A DNA stretch of 64,000 nt from Dendrophyllia cribrosa (GCA_024195265.1 JAJLRJ010000011.1:21431402-21495401), one strand, 5' to 3'. Numbered from the stretch's first letter, positions 52,396 through 62,063 are shown. Made by a program: numbers and translations. The notes: generated by a model from the letters alone, not told the origin.

Positions 52396-52484
52396 CCATT
52401 ATATGGAAAGTAGTATTTGAGTTGGGTTTGGTAACAGTGCATTTTTGCAAAAAATGCTCTGGTACCCCCAACTCCTATACTACT
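52396..52484 (-). repeat. Right terminal repeat of the Polinton, palindromic
   Basis: The outer 76 bp (52409-52484) folds on itself: AGTAGTATTTGAGTTGGG pairs with CCCAACTCCTATACTACT (two mismatches), with GCATTTTTGCAAAAAATGC at the centre (52439-52457). The inner edge CCATTATATGGAAAGTAGT is the exact inverse of the left end's 19 bp. The 6-bp CTAACT duplication follows. Confidence 0.9.
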
Positions 52485-53304
52485 CTAACTCACTCTTTAA
52501 TTTGGTTAGTTCGGATTGATGTTTTTTTATTTGGGTGCGAAGTTCTTTTAAGTTTAACTCGCCACTGTGAAATTTTTCTTCTCCGCACTTGAAAACTGTT
52601 GTGCAACGCCCGAACTCACATGTTCGCGCGCTATGTCCCAGACGCAAATGGCAGTTTCTACAAATGTTACCATCACTAGGGTCGGACTTTACCCTGTCTA
52701 ATTTCGCTACTATTTCTCTTTCCTTGTTTTGAAGGCGCCCAATAAGTTCTTGTTTCTTGGCTATTTGATCTTGTGTTTTTAAGATATAGCGCTCAAGTGG
52801 TGTTTCTTGTTTATTGTTTTCTTGTGATTTCATCGGTGTGCTCCGTGCAGGGACTTCAAGGAATTCGTCGTCAGTCTCGCATGATTCTTCTCGGCATAGA
52901 TCTAGGGATCTTCTCGCGCGCGGGGGTGCCTCTGGCAATGTTGGCAGTTTGGCCGGCCGTTTTGTTTCTCCCTCAGACTGATCAGCGCACACTTCCTGAA
53001 CTGATGGCGACTGGAATGTAAATGCTTGTAAGGTGATGTTTTTTCCTTTAGATAGTGTTTCTTTCAGTTGAAACAAAAAATAGCGTGCGGATAGGTCAAC
53101 CTCGTTTCCTTCTTCGTCAATTGTTATGCGAAGAGGTGAAGTAGACAAGCTTGTTACTTTGGCCAGGTGAGAAACCTCTTTTAGGAGACGTTTCTTGAAC
53201 GCTTCAAAATCAAACTCCAAAAGCTCATCTTCGGTTAAGAAAAATGGTGTTGTACGCTTGGAGGAATAATAGTCGTATATGACCTTAATTTGAACTAAAG
53301 ACAT
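52480..53304 (-). pseudogene. 5' part of the second gene of the DD37E transposon, cut by the Polinton
   Basis: 274 residues from ATG 53304. N-terminal globular part (IKVIYDYYSSKRTTPFFLTE ... LRITIDEEGNEVDLSARYF), a Pro/Ser-rich acidic linker, then a coiled coil (KTQDQIAKKQELIGRLQNKE). A Cys/His cluster follows (ICRNCHLRLGHSARTCEFGR ... FKCGEEKFH) that looks like a zinc knuckle pair, and another coiled coil (LRTQIKKHQSELTKLKSELE). The TAG that ends the frame is made by the AGTAGT terminus of the Polinton itself; before insertion the frame ran on into 32494. The gene may encode an accessory DNA- or RNA-binding partner of the transposase. Family unknown to me. Confidence 0.7.
52485..52490. other. 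Right target site duplication of the Polinton
   Basis: CTAACT directly after the ACTACT terminus; identical to 32495-32500. Confidence 0.95.
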
Positions 53305-53361
53305 TTGTAAGACTGACTATATGAAAATACGGCGGATGAATGATCGCTCCTTCAACGCATG

Positions 53362-53573
53362 CAAACCTGAAATTAGTGTCTTCAATTCTTAGAAACCTTT
53401 ACACTACGTGATCAAAACGTGCAACGTTTGTTTGACAAACACGCATAGTTTCATGCTCCAAATGAAACATTTTCATTGGCTTAGCCGTCACAGTTGTCTG
53501 GGAAACTGTCACGTTTGAAAAGTAAACATACGCGAAAAAACGGTCACGCTTCACGGATGAACGCAAACGGTAG
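53362..53573 (-). repeat. Right terminal inverted repeat of the DD37E transposon
   Basis: 212 bp, complementary to 29624-29835 except T at 53463. Ends at GGTAG followed by TA. Contains, on the minus strand, the same CTAATTTCAG acceptor-like end just upstream of the second gene. Confidence 0.95.
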
Positions 53574-53575
53574 TA

Positions 53576-53976
53576 AAGTGACTGTTGAACTGGAACTTCA
53601 TTTCATTAAAATTACAAAAGAAAGAATTGAGTAACTTAAATACCTTTGTACTGAATTCTTTGTTTCTTGGCATTTTTATACAGCAACTTCATTGCTATAT
53701 AAAGTGAAAATGCCAACTGTCATAGAACTATTCCAATTTAAAATGAAACCACATAAAAGAAATGGGTTGTTATGTTATGACTGACAATTTTATTTCATTT
53801 TAATGTTGCCTTCTTCTTTCAGCTCAGAAAGCTATAAAAAGAAACAAAAAAAAAACAATCGTGTATGTGGCAGAAAGAACATAATACTTTGCAGTTTGAC
53901 AAGGTGGCTTTGCCCAACCATGCAACAATTTTGAATATAATATAATAGTTTGTCATTTTTTGTGGTTTCATTTTGA
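53576..53976. other. No recognised gene
   Basis: AT-rich sequence with no open frame or repeat of note. Confidence 0.4.
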
Positions 53977-54208
53977 GTCGTACACAGCTATTTCAATTAA
54001 CGTTGTCGGGTGAAAGCTCAAAGCCTACATATCAGACCGAACGAGTAAACCGAGCGCCTGTTCCAGACATGCAGATAGTTGGTAGCGGCAAAACGAAAAG
54101 AAACGGCGCGGATGAGCGGGAAAAACGTTTATTTTGCCCCGCTCCCAACTATCTTTGTTTGTAGTTTTGAGCTTTCATCCGACAATGTTAATTGAAATGG
54201 CTGTATCT
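53977..54208. repeat. MITE-like element with 40-bp inverted arms
   Basis: Left arm 53981-54022 (TATTTCAATTAACGTTGTCG inside it) pairs with right arm 54165-54205 (CGACAATGTTAATTGAAATG shifted) with few mismatches. The inner segments (CAGATAGTTGG and CCAACTATCTT) also pair, so most of the 230 bp folds into one hairpin. A plus-strand 63-codon frame inside is a by-product. Confidence 0.65.
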
Positions 54209-54251
54209 AATAATTAATACATGCAATGACCTAAGGAAAGGGCATGTTGAT

Positions 54252-54367
54252 CTAACTTTCTTCCTTATTCTTTTTTCTAAGGTCATTGCACTTTTGGTTG
54301 ATGGCCCTTCGCATGTCCTCCCAGTGCTTCGTTGAAATTTTATCAGAATACTTTTTGGCAATACATC
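54252..54367 (-). CDS. Last exon of a BEN-domain gene
   Basis: Acceptor TTTTTTTAG before GATGTATTGCC (54367), stop TAG at 54252. It encodes CIAKKYSDKISTKHWEDMRR followed by AINQKCNDLRKKNKEES, the 'W..M..AI..KC..LRKK' end of a BEN domain. Its phase fits the donor of the exon at 55175-55355 exactly. BEN domains bind DNA or chromatin. Confidence 0.65.
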
Positions 54368-55174
54368 CTAAAAAAAATGAAACAAAATGTAACTAAAAAG
54401 GCAAATTAAAATATGCTACAGCATGTATATGACAATTTGTTATGGGCAATTGGTTACAGCTGTATGAAGAGCTTGAATAAAATGAAAGATAATCGTAACA
54501 CATGCATTTTCAATACTGATATGCAAACGAATGAAAAGCAGGCAATTGTTTGAGTGAACACTATTTTGATCTTCACAGTACCATCATCAGGCTTAATGCT
54601 TGAATTGTAGGTGACGATACCAGCATTAAGCTTACAGGTGTGCATTTTTCTGCGTCACTGAGCACAAACTTGCCTCTTATCCAACTTAAGATTAAATTAG
54701 ATAAAATGTACGAAAATCTTTCAAGATTACCTTTGATTAAGAGAAAGGTTTGAAAGTAAGGTTACTTAGATCTTTCTGTGGCCCTTGTTCATTACGTTTT
54801 CTTGAATTAAGTGAGTTTTAATTGGAATCGTAACAGGCAGTTCCTGCATACACATTTTAATTTAAGCTTTATGAAATACCAACTTAACCATCGCTTGAAA
54901 GGGAAGAACTGTACTGGACTTGTATGGGAATCAACAAACCTTTTGATCCAAGACAAGCCACACCCCAATTTGGGAGATGTTTGGATGAAATGGCACTTAT
55001 TTATTCACAGGCAACTATAATTTTTTTAAACAATATTTAAGAGAATAATGAATATAGTCAATACAGATGAAGGAAATTGTATGTTTGCCAAAAAAAAAAA
55101 CATTTTAAACTAATACATTAAAAAGCTTTTGAACTGGAACTTTTACCTCAACTTCATGAACATCAGATACTTAC

Positions 55175-55355
55175 TTTTTATCAGTGACAACTTTTCAGGA
55201 TTCAGTGCTGTTCTCGCAAATTTCTCATTCAGAGGTGGCACCATCCCCATAAGCAATTCTTCTTTGGAGAATAGCACCCCTGCTAACTTGGTGGCATACC
55301 TAGTTGGCTCCTTTGGGGGCGGTTTTAGGCCCAGAAGATCAATTCCATTGTAGAC
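55175..55355 (-). CDS. BEN-domain gene, penultimate exon
   Basis: Acceptor CAATCAAG before GTCTACAATGG (55355); donor AAAAA before GTAAGTATC (55174). It encodes VYNGIDLLGLKPPPKEPTRY, ATKLAGVLFSKEELLMGMVP and ARTALNPEKLSLIK, the front half of a BEN domain ('A..L...LF..EEL......L.PEKL..IK'). It joins in phase to 54252-54367 and to the exon at 55988-56050. No stops, so the gene may be functional; introns and unrelated neighbours suggest a host gene rather than a transposon. Confidence 0.65.
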
Positions 55356-55987
55356 CTTGATTGAAGGATAATAAAACAAAACACAACAATTTTCTTAAAT
55401 GAGATTTACAAATGGAAGTTGCTGTGTGGCATCGTAAATTAATATGAAAAATATATAGCACTGAAAGTTCCTTATGATAATTGGAATAGTCGAAAACAAT
55501 CCTGGACAAGGAAATCCTGAATGAATGTATTATTTATCCTCTCTTTTTATAGACTGGGTAAATCAATAGGCAAAATGTCCATCTTCCCCTCCTGTGGGTT
55601 GTTCCCCACTAAGTTGTGCTTGGATCGGTGAGAATATTTTAAGTGTTGCATGACCTATTTTGAAGTTATTTCCATGCTGTTCATGCAGTGGAGAATAATA
55701 TGTCTTCTAATCAAATCACTTAACATGTAATGAAACTTATTATTTGTTTATCTGTTTCTGGTAAAATAAAACATAATGCGAACTTCAAGGGGCATTGCTA
55801 ACTGAAAGGTTATTAAGCTTTTCTAAACACAAATCATTTTAAATTAATGAATGGTTCAATGCAGCAAAAAGCAGTATATTGATAGTAAAGCCTCTTTCCA
55901 ATTTGATCTGTACTTTAAATTCCACTTCTGTCAAATTTACCTAAAGGCAACGTTATTGACATGTTATTACCAAGCAGTTTTCCTTAC

Positions 55988-56050
55988 CCAATCTGATTCT
56001 TGCTCATCAGCAGCCTCATCTCCACTTTCATCAACACTAATCATGCTGTT
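55988..56050 (-). CDS. BEN-domain gene, acidic exon
   Basis: 21 codons between an acceptor (TTCACACAG, 56051) and a donor (GTAAGG, 55987). It encodes MISVDESGDEAADEQESDW, an acidic linker that continues in phase 0 into the BEN exon at 55355. Earlier exons were not identified. Confidence 0.5.
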
Positions 56051-57309
56051 CTGTGTGAATAGAATAAAGGTAAATTAAGCTTCATAAATTCAATAGTCGA
56101 GCAGTCCTCATTTATCAAAAGTCAAATTACATCTGTTTTTTGTGTGTTCATTGAAAAGATGCAGAAACTTAAAGATCTGGCAAACTGCCATAACTTGCAA
56201 ACTGCACCAAACAATAACACCTCACATGATTAAGAAAAGCCTAGAAAACTGAATCCTATTTTCAATCATAAAAATTTAGAAAACCAAAATAAATCATTAA
56301 ATCTGATATTTTAATGTGGCCACTCACAATGGTACAGAAACTCAAAGATCTGGCAAAAAGCTGTCACTCGCAAACTGCAACAAGTTAAGATCTCACATTG
56401 TGCGGTTCCAGAAAATATCCATACCCCCACAATGGAGGGAATTGAAAATTCCAGGGGGGGAGGGGGTGGGGGGGTAGTTGGAGTTTTGGTTGGTCAAAGG
56501 CCCAGGAAATTCCAGAGGGGATGGGGGTGAGTGGCTAAATTATTTTTGATCTATTTGTTACCAAACTAGTTGTACAATAATTGCAACTTACCTGTTTGAA
56601 GGACTTTTATTGCAGACAATTAAAATTATCTTAACTATTTTACTAACAGTCATATCACATCAAGCTCACAACTGTATTATGAAGGACTCCTTTAGTTGTT
56701 GTGCAGATGTGTCCCTCATTACTTGTTACAAGTTTCTAGGAGACATGAATGCATAACAGGCGTGGTTCACTCATTCTCAGCTAACTGGGACCATTGGCAG
56801 TTTGAAAAGTGGAAAAAAAAGTTTTCGCGTTCCAATTTATGCTAGCAGTTTTCAATATATTAATACTTAGTCTTTCTTTTCCTGAATTTGGGCAGGAAAA
56901 TTCCAAGTGGTTTGCGAGTTGCAGAAAAAAGTGTTTAACCCCTCCTCTAATAAAATAAACAGGTTATTTTTAGGACTACTGAGACAAAACGCAACAGAAA
57001 TAATGATAAATGCTTAAGCAAATAACGTTTTGGTCGTTTTTAGATAACATAGATATAAGAGAAATAAAGTTTATTCGTTATTTGTACTGAAGTGAAACGT
57101 AGCCAATACAATTTCTTTACAATTTTATAAGTATATTCCAATTTCTATCTATATGAAATCAAACTATTTATTTTCTCTCTAGCTTACTTCTTTCATTCGG
57201 GAGTTAAAAATTCACAACCCTATAAATATAAATGTCATAAAGAAGATATTTTCATAACAGACATTTTTTATTGGTATCCTATGACCGAACATTACCAATA
57301 AGAGCCTGA
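56051..57309. other. No recognised gene; duplicated segment and G-rich tract
   Basis: 'agaaacttaaagatctggcaaa' near 56162 and 'agaaactcaaagatctggcaaa' near 56336 mark a diverged direct repeat of about 175 bp. A G-rich tract with long G runs lies at 56452-56478. Earlier exons of the BEN gene may be here but I could not define them. Confidence 0.35.
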
Positions 57310-57316
57310 AAACATG

Positions 57317-57670
57317 GTAACGTAATTTACAATAACAGTAACGTAATTTACATGGTCACAATATTACACGATTTCACTTTCTTTAGTACATCTAACCATC
57401 TATTATGGTACGGGATCACCGGTTTAGCTCTAGCTATCATTTTCATGAAAAATGCAAATTACACACTACTGATCATTTTCATATACTATAATCTTGAACA
57501 CTGAAACCTTTGAAAGGTGAAGATAACTATACACTTACTATGCAAAGTATAATAATGTTTGCAAGACAAATGCTTTCTTTTGTAACTGTTTTCAACATAT
57601 ACTAATGCAATTTGCTAGAGATTAACTGAAATGCTCTGCAAACATATAAACTCTTGGTAACGTAATTTAC
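57317..57670. repeat. Subterminal GTAACGTAATTTAC repeats, 3' side
   Basis: Exact 14-mers at 57317-57330, 57338-57351 and 57657-57670, all plus-oriented, downstream of the 808-residue transposase-like gene. Confidence 0.85.
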
Positions 57671-57709
57671 ATCCATAATACCCGTGCTCTGTTTTCATGC
57701 AAGTTTCAG

Positions 57710-60136
57710 TTAATGTTGAACATGTTGAAAGCATCCATGACGTTGAACAATCAGCTCCATCGTTGCCTCTGTTAATTTGAAGGCGCGTCCTGTTTTGCCG
57801 ACAGGGACCGGAGGCTCAATTACAAAAAGAATGCTTTGTCTTTGTATCCACAGGACGTCTTTTTGAGTAGGCCACTTGAAACTATTTTCTGCGGCTTTTC
57901 CCTTGCCTTTTGTCATGAAGGAAACCTCGATCTCTCCATCTTCTTCATCAATGCTTTGGACTTGGCCAATGTACCAGTTGCCCTCATAGTCAGCAGCTAC
58001 CCAGTCGTTGACACTCAAGGCAAGTTGGCTGCCAAGGGGACCACTTACTTCATTAAAGATGGTGACAGCTTTCCACTCGCAGGTTGGACTTGTTTGGAAT
58101 CCTTCGTCATTCAGGCATTTGTTGCAGTAGCAAGAGGTTTCTCTTACCATTATCTTTTGCGCTGAAATACCAACAACCGAATGGAGTTTCATCGTATTTG
58201 GAACCGCTTTGACTTCCTTATATTTCCTTTCGAGGGATGTTACTGTTGCAGCATACTCTGCTTTACTGTAAAACTTGTAAGTTACCGAGGAGCTATTTTC
58301 ACTCTTTGTGGCCCACTCGAAGAAGTCATTGGCATCTTGTATCTTCACTTTGCCAGTCTTCACTGCCTCGTCCGCCATCCTTTTTGCAGTACCACCAACA
58401 CCATCGCATGGTCCTTTTCCGTGCCCTGCCTCAAAATAGTTCCACACGGCTGGGAACCCAAATTCACTATTGTGATTGGCAATCACACCAAAGATGGTCT
58501 TGTTCCGGTACTGAGAGGTGGGGCTATCTGTCCAGTAGTGGATGCGATTCAGTGGAGTGACCAAACTCGTTAACTCGGACAGGAACTTTGTGAGTATCAG
58601 AAATACTGATGATGCATTGTGTGAGAGCTCATCAGAAACGAAAACGAAGCTCTTGTGCTTTAACTCACCATCATTCCCTTTGAAGTAGGCCACGGCAGGA
58701 TGGAGGCTGACCATTACGCTATTCCAATAGGCGCTCTGTACTTCATTACAGGACTGACATAGGTAGTTTTCTGCGAAGTGCATTTGCGCTATCACTTCAC
58801 CATTGGGGATGTTTTGTTTCAATCTTTTCAACTCCGCATACTGCATGCTCACTCGATTCGCGTGTTCTCGGAACTCTGAAACTTGCTTTTCTACAATGTT
58901 GTTAAATTCCTCCTTTTCAACCTCCGTTTTCACAATTTTCATGCGCTTTTTTCCATCTTGATCTTCCACTCGTTTCCACTGCTCGTATTCTACAGATGCG
59001 CACTGGAGACCACCAAGGAGCACTTTAACTTCATCGTCATCATTTTCGACAATAAACTTGTCAGGGTTGACAGTGTTTGTTGCTTCTTTGGATTTCAGAG
59101 CGCGCAGTATCAGGGCAAGGTTTTGATGACGCTGACAGAGACAGGTGTTGCGTGAAGTAAAAGCTGCCAACATTACGTGACCAGGCCGAAGTCTGCAAAA
59201 TGTTGCATGGGACATCTTTTCGTCTGAATTTTCTGCCTTGAACTTGTTAAACAAGTTATAGAGGTAATCACACAATATGCGCTTCTGCACTTTGACGCCC
59301 GCCTCACTTCTCTTTGCGTCGTTCTTTCCTGGCATCATACGGCTGTTGTCATCCCTCTCCAAGAAAACTTGAACCTGTTTTTTCTTAGCTTCATAGAGCG
59401 CAAGTAGGCGTCTTCTCTTCTGCATGACACAGGACTTACTGTTGGACTTCATTAAACTGTTCCTTGCAATTCTGGTCTCTTTGCTCATCCTTCTCATTAG
59501 CCTATATCTTTTAACAATTCTTCCCGAGATGATATTGCGAATTACCCACTTGCTTTGGGTGCTTTTATTTAATCGTGCTGACTCGCGTATTTCATCCACC
59601 AGGACATTGCCAAACAGAAGCCTCTTTCTCAACTCCGAGTGAACTTGTGCGGGGCGCAGACCTGCTTCTTTCAGCTGTTGATTGGTTCTGCTTCTTGGCG
59701 TACTTTGACTACTCCCATGACTTTTTTCTGTGCGATTGGCACTCGCTTGCCTTGCACTGAGCCTTTGGTTTCTTTTTCTGATTCTTTGATTTGCCTTATC
59801 AAGATCTCTGACGCGCTTCTCTAGTGATGATATTTTCTTCCTTGCATTTTTTAATGCGGGCCCCCTTTTTCTTGCTTTGTCGAAATCCAGACTAATAACT
59901 AATCTGCCCTTTGAGGACGTAGGCTTGTTATTGGAGATGCTGCGCTTTTCTCTGTGTTTGGCAACGCTCTTCCTAATCCTTTCTCTTCTCTTTGGCAAGT
60001 CGGTATTCGAAAGCTCATCTGTGCAGCGGTAGTATTTTTGTACTCGTTGGACTTCTCTTCCCAGGTAAGTGCTACCTTCTTTAACCTTTTTTCGCTCTCT
60101 GTAAGCTTTCTGGATTTCTGCTCTTGTTTGTGCCAT
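57710..60136 (-). CDS. Intronless 808-residue transposase-like protein with C-terminal Tudor-like domain
   Basis: Starts with a basic region (RAEIQKAYRERKKVKEGSTY), then a coiled coil (ISSLEKRVRDLDKANQRIRK) and a helix-turn-helix-like part. The central region has a zinc-like cluster (TSRNTCLCQRHQNLAL) and the core FVFVSDELSHNASSVF, HYWTDSPTSQYRNKTIFGVI, WNYFEAGHGKGPCDGVGGTA. The pattern 'SD/TD...QY.NK ... HGKGPCDG.GG..KR' marks a widespread DDE-type transposase family of animal transposons whose name I cannot fix. CNKCLN (about 665-680) is followed by a Tudor-like domain (DWVAADYEGNWYIGQVQSID...SFKWPTQKDVLWI). Frame intact. At least eight GTAACGTAATTTAC copies surround it on both sides. Confidence 0.7.
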   Translation of the reverse strand: MAQTRAEIQKAYRERKKVKEGSTYLGREVQRVQKYYRCTDELSNTDLPKRRERIRKSVAKHREKRSISNNKPTSSKGRLVISLDFDKARKRGPALKNARKKISSLEKRVRDLDKANQRIRKRNQRLSARQASANRTEKSHGSSQSTPRSRTNQQLKEAGLRPAQVHSELRKRLLFGNVLVDEIRESARLNKSTQSKWVIRNIISGRIVKRYRLMRRMSKETRIARNSLMKSNSKSCVMQKRRRLLALYEAKKKQVQVFLERDDNSRMMPGKNDAKRSEAGVKVQKRILCDYLYNLFNKFKAENSDEKMSHATFCRLRPGHVMLAAFTSRNTCLCQRHQNLALILRALKSKEATNTVNPDKFIVENDDDEVKVLLGGLQCASVEYEQWKRVEDQDGKKRMKIVKTEVEKEEFNNIVEKQVSEFREHANRVSMQYAELKRLKQNIPNGEVIAQMHFAENYLCQSCNEVQSAYWNSVMVSLHPAVAYFKGNDGELKHKSFVFVSDELSHNASSVFLILTKFLSELTSLVTPLNRIHYWTDSPTSQYRNKTIFGVIANHNSEFGFPAVWNYFEAGHGKGPCDGVGGTAKRMADEAVKTGKVKIQDANDFFEWATKSENSSSVTYKFYSKAEYAATVTSLERKYKEVKAVPNTMKLHSVVGISAQKIMVRETSCYCNKCLNDEGFQTSPTCEWKAVTIFNEVSGPLGSQLALSVNDWVAADYEGNWYIGQVQSIDEEDGEIEVSFMTKGKGKAAENSFKWPTQKDVLWIQRQSILFVIEPPVPVGKTGRAFKLTEATMELIVQRHGCFQHVQH

Positions 60137-60330
60137 GGCTGTAGATAAACATTTTACTCATAATAAACAAAGTTATCTGTATTTGATATAAAAGATAAAA
60201 ATCGTGATCGAAAAGCCGTATAAAAGGCAAAGTAAATTAAAAATATGTTGAACTTTGATAACTTGAAAATCAGTCAGCCGGAAAGGCTTTTGTTCTCTCC
60301 TCGCGATCTAATTAAAAATTCAATTCTTAT

Positions 60331-61032
60331 GTAAATTACGTTACCCACGGGATCGAGTCTCGATCATCGCCAAACAAGGCAATCAGGCATTCAGCCGCTG
60401 TTTCTCGCTTTAATTCCACAACTATAGCTCAGATAAAAAAGAAAAACATATATTTCATCTGTGAATTACCTCAAAACAGCTACCGTCTCGAATTGAAGGG
60501 ATTCCCAATGCAGTGTTTCGCACGTGGTCGAAAGAGCTTTGGTTGCATTCTCTTATGTAAATTTACTTTGAACTTTGATCGCACGCTCGTTTTGTCACGC
60601 AGTATCATGCGTAACGCTGTCACAAACTCGGCTTACTGAATTCCCAGTAAATTACGTTACCGTAACGTAATTTACATTCTCCTTTTTTATGCTTTCTGAA
60701 GATTATAGATTAACAGTAATAGTATAAACTGCTATATAATTTCTGAGTCCCTAATAGGCACATATCGTTAAAACATAGATAACGCCTTGCTGCATTTTGT
60801 ACTTAAAATATTGCTATAAAACATGGTAACGTAATTTACGGTCCAAACATCAAAACACCCAATCACTGGACAATTTTTGTTTTTTTTTAACACAACGTGT
60901 TAGGTGAAACCATTTGGATACTCTGCTGTATTAAAGTAAAATTCAAAAGAAGTGTAAAATGCAAAAAGCATGCAAGGATTAGCAAATACGCCAGGGAATA
61001 TCTTGGACTGCGGAAATAGTAACGTAATTTAC
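60331..61032. repeat. Subterminal GTAACGTAATTTAC repeats, 5' side
   Basis: Copies at 60331-60344 (minus), 60647-60660 (minus), 60662-60675 (plus), 60826-60839 (plus) and 61019-61032 (plus). The pair at 60647-60675 forms a 29-bp palindrome. Together with three copies past the 3' end they bracket the transposase-like gene. Confidence 0.85.
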
Positions 61033-61478
61033 TTGAAACCATGGGACAGCAGTTCTTCATAAAATTTACAGAAGACAAAAATGGTGTTATGCTTAAAGTC
61101 GTTATATTTATAAAAGTATGTGTAGGATGAAAAAATGGGCATGATCTTCAGTGGAATCACCAAAGCCTTCATTGATATAAAAATCAAGTTGAAATTTTTG
61201 GCAAGCGCCCACGAGCGCCGTGTGGAAGCGATTTCAGCTTTGAATCCTCCTAAATCTTACAGAAAAATACCGATTTTGCGGCGAAAACTAAATGTTCAAA
61301 ATATACGATTCTGCAAGGAAAGAACTTCAAGATGAGGAGTTCATTTAAGCTGAAAATGAACGTCACTGTCCTTGATCTCTCTTGAAAGTGATGTGAACTT
61401 GCCCGATTTGGCAGCCCGAGAACATGGTTGAGAAGTTGAACCGCTCATCGTGCCTTGTGAAGTTTTGCTGGTTTGGAA

Positions 61479-62063
61479 TCACAGCACAAGCAGCGGAACC
61501 AGATTGGTGAAGTTGTTGCTGGTTACCTTGGAAGACTTGCATTTGCTGACGGGTTGTGTGGCTTGTGGATTTAGGGCAGATGAGAGAACATCGCTGCACA
61601 CCTGGAGCTGCTGCGACGATGGACGAGCGTTGTAGCTCTTGAGAGAATTTTCATTGTGGCCAGACAGCGTCATGATGTGGCGATTTGACAAACCAGCATC
61701 CGACCACAGTGTTATAGCTGTTGCCCTGATGCAGTGATTGGTATAAACTTGAGAAAGATTAGCCGCTTTGCTGAGCTCTTTCATCATGCTCCCGAGCTTG
61801 TTTACGCCTAGACATCGATTTTCGAACCACACTGATTCTTCTGGTCCCTTCCAGAATCGCTTCGGGAACTGGAAAAAAGCGTTGCAGTTAGGGTTGAGTT
61901 TACTGCAGTAAAGTCGGAGGGCATTAAATCCATCATTCTGGTGATCTGTCTGGTACATTCTTCCAAGTTTCTCGTAGTTTGTGGCGGTGTCATCTATCCC
62001 CCCTTGGCGTGTTTTGCTTGACTCGTCATGGGCCATGGTTGCGTACCATTTCTTGTTTTCATC
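61479..62063 (-). CDS. Crypton-like tyrosine recombinase exon (DUF3504 type)
   Basis: Exon from an acceptor (CTATTCCTCCAG, 62064) to a stop at 61479. It encodes DENKKWYATMAHDESSKTRQ, a middle region with FWKGPEESVWFENRCLGVNK, and the catalytic end YTNHCIRATAITLWSDAGLS, HIMTLSGHNENSLKSYNARP. HxxR (NHCIR), SGH and the Tyr of KSYN are the tyrosine recombinase residues, in the arrangement of Crypton-derived proteins. The first catalytic Arg should lie in a missing upstream exon; at the 5' side the sequence runs into a LINE remnant, so the gene is probably truncated. Confidence 0.6.
   Translation of the reverse strand, partial: DENKKWYATMAHDESSKTRQGGIDDTATNYEKLGRMYQTDHQNDGFNALRLYCSKLNPNCNAFFQFPKRFWKGPEESVWFENRCLGVNKLGSMMKELSKAANLSQVYTNHCIRATAITLWSDAGLSNRHIMTLSGHNENSLKSYNARPSSQQLQVCSDVLSSALNPQATQPVSKCKSSKVTSNNFTNLVPLLVL

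Larger units (their letters stand above)
32501..52484. mobile_element. Near-complete Maverick/Polinton (adintovirus-like) element
   Basis: It has all the hallmark genes: protein-primed DNA polymerase B, retroviral-type integrase, A32-like packaging ATPase, adenain-like protease, double-jelly-roll major capsid protein and penton-like minor capsid protein. It adds a phospholipase A2 virion protein, a fibre-like protein and a VLTF3-like factor. Termini are AGTAGT...ACTACT with a 6-bp CTAACT duplication. The assembled length of 19984 bp includes a 500-N gap and a probable assembly duplication of about 2.8 kb, so about 17.2 kb is more likely. Most frames are intact. The ATPase C-terminus is frameshifted, the fibre has a stop before its apparent end, and the integrase lacks an ATG. 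It is inserted in the second gene of a DD37E transposon. Confidence 0.95.
29624..53573. mobile_element. Tc1/mariner-like (DD37E) transposon hosting the Polinton
   Basis: The ends CTACCGTTTGCG... and its complement are flanked by TA (29622-29623 and 53574-53575), the target duplication of the IS630-Tc1-mariner group. Terminal inverted repeats are 212 bp with a single mismatch (29734 versus 53463). Two genes point inward: a DDE transposase from the left (29856-30932) and a coiled-coil/zinc gene from the right (53304 leftward). Removing the Polinton and one copy of its target duplication leaves 3960 bp. The near-identical repeats indicate recent activity in evolutionary terms. A second gene is unusual for this superfamily. 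Confidence 0.9.

Noticed and set aside
52396..52484. Long classical inverted terminal repeats of several hundred bp for the Polinton
   Set aside because: Similarity between the ends stops at about 86-89 bp; beyond CCATATAATGG the arms differ.
58181..58573. 130-codon plus-strand frame
   Set aside because: It is antisense to the 808-residue transposase-like gene.
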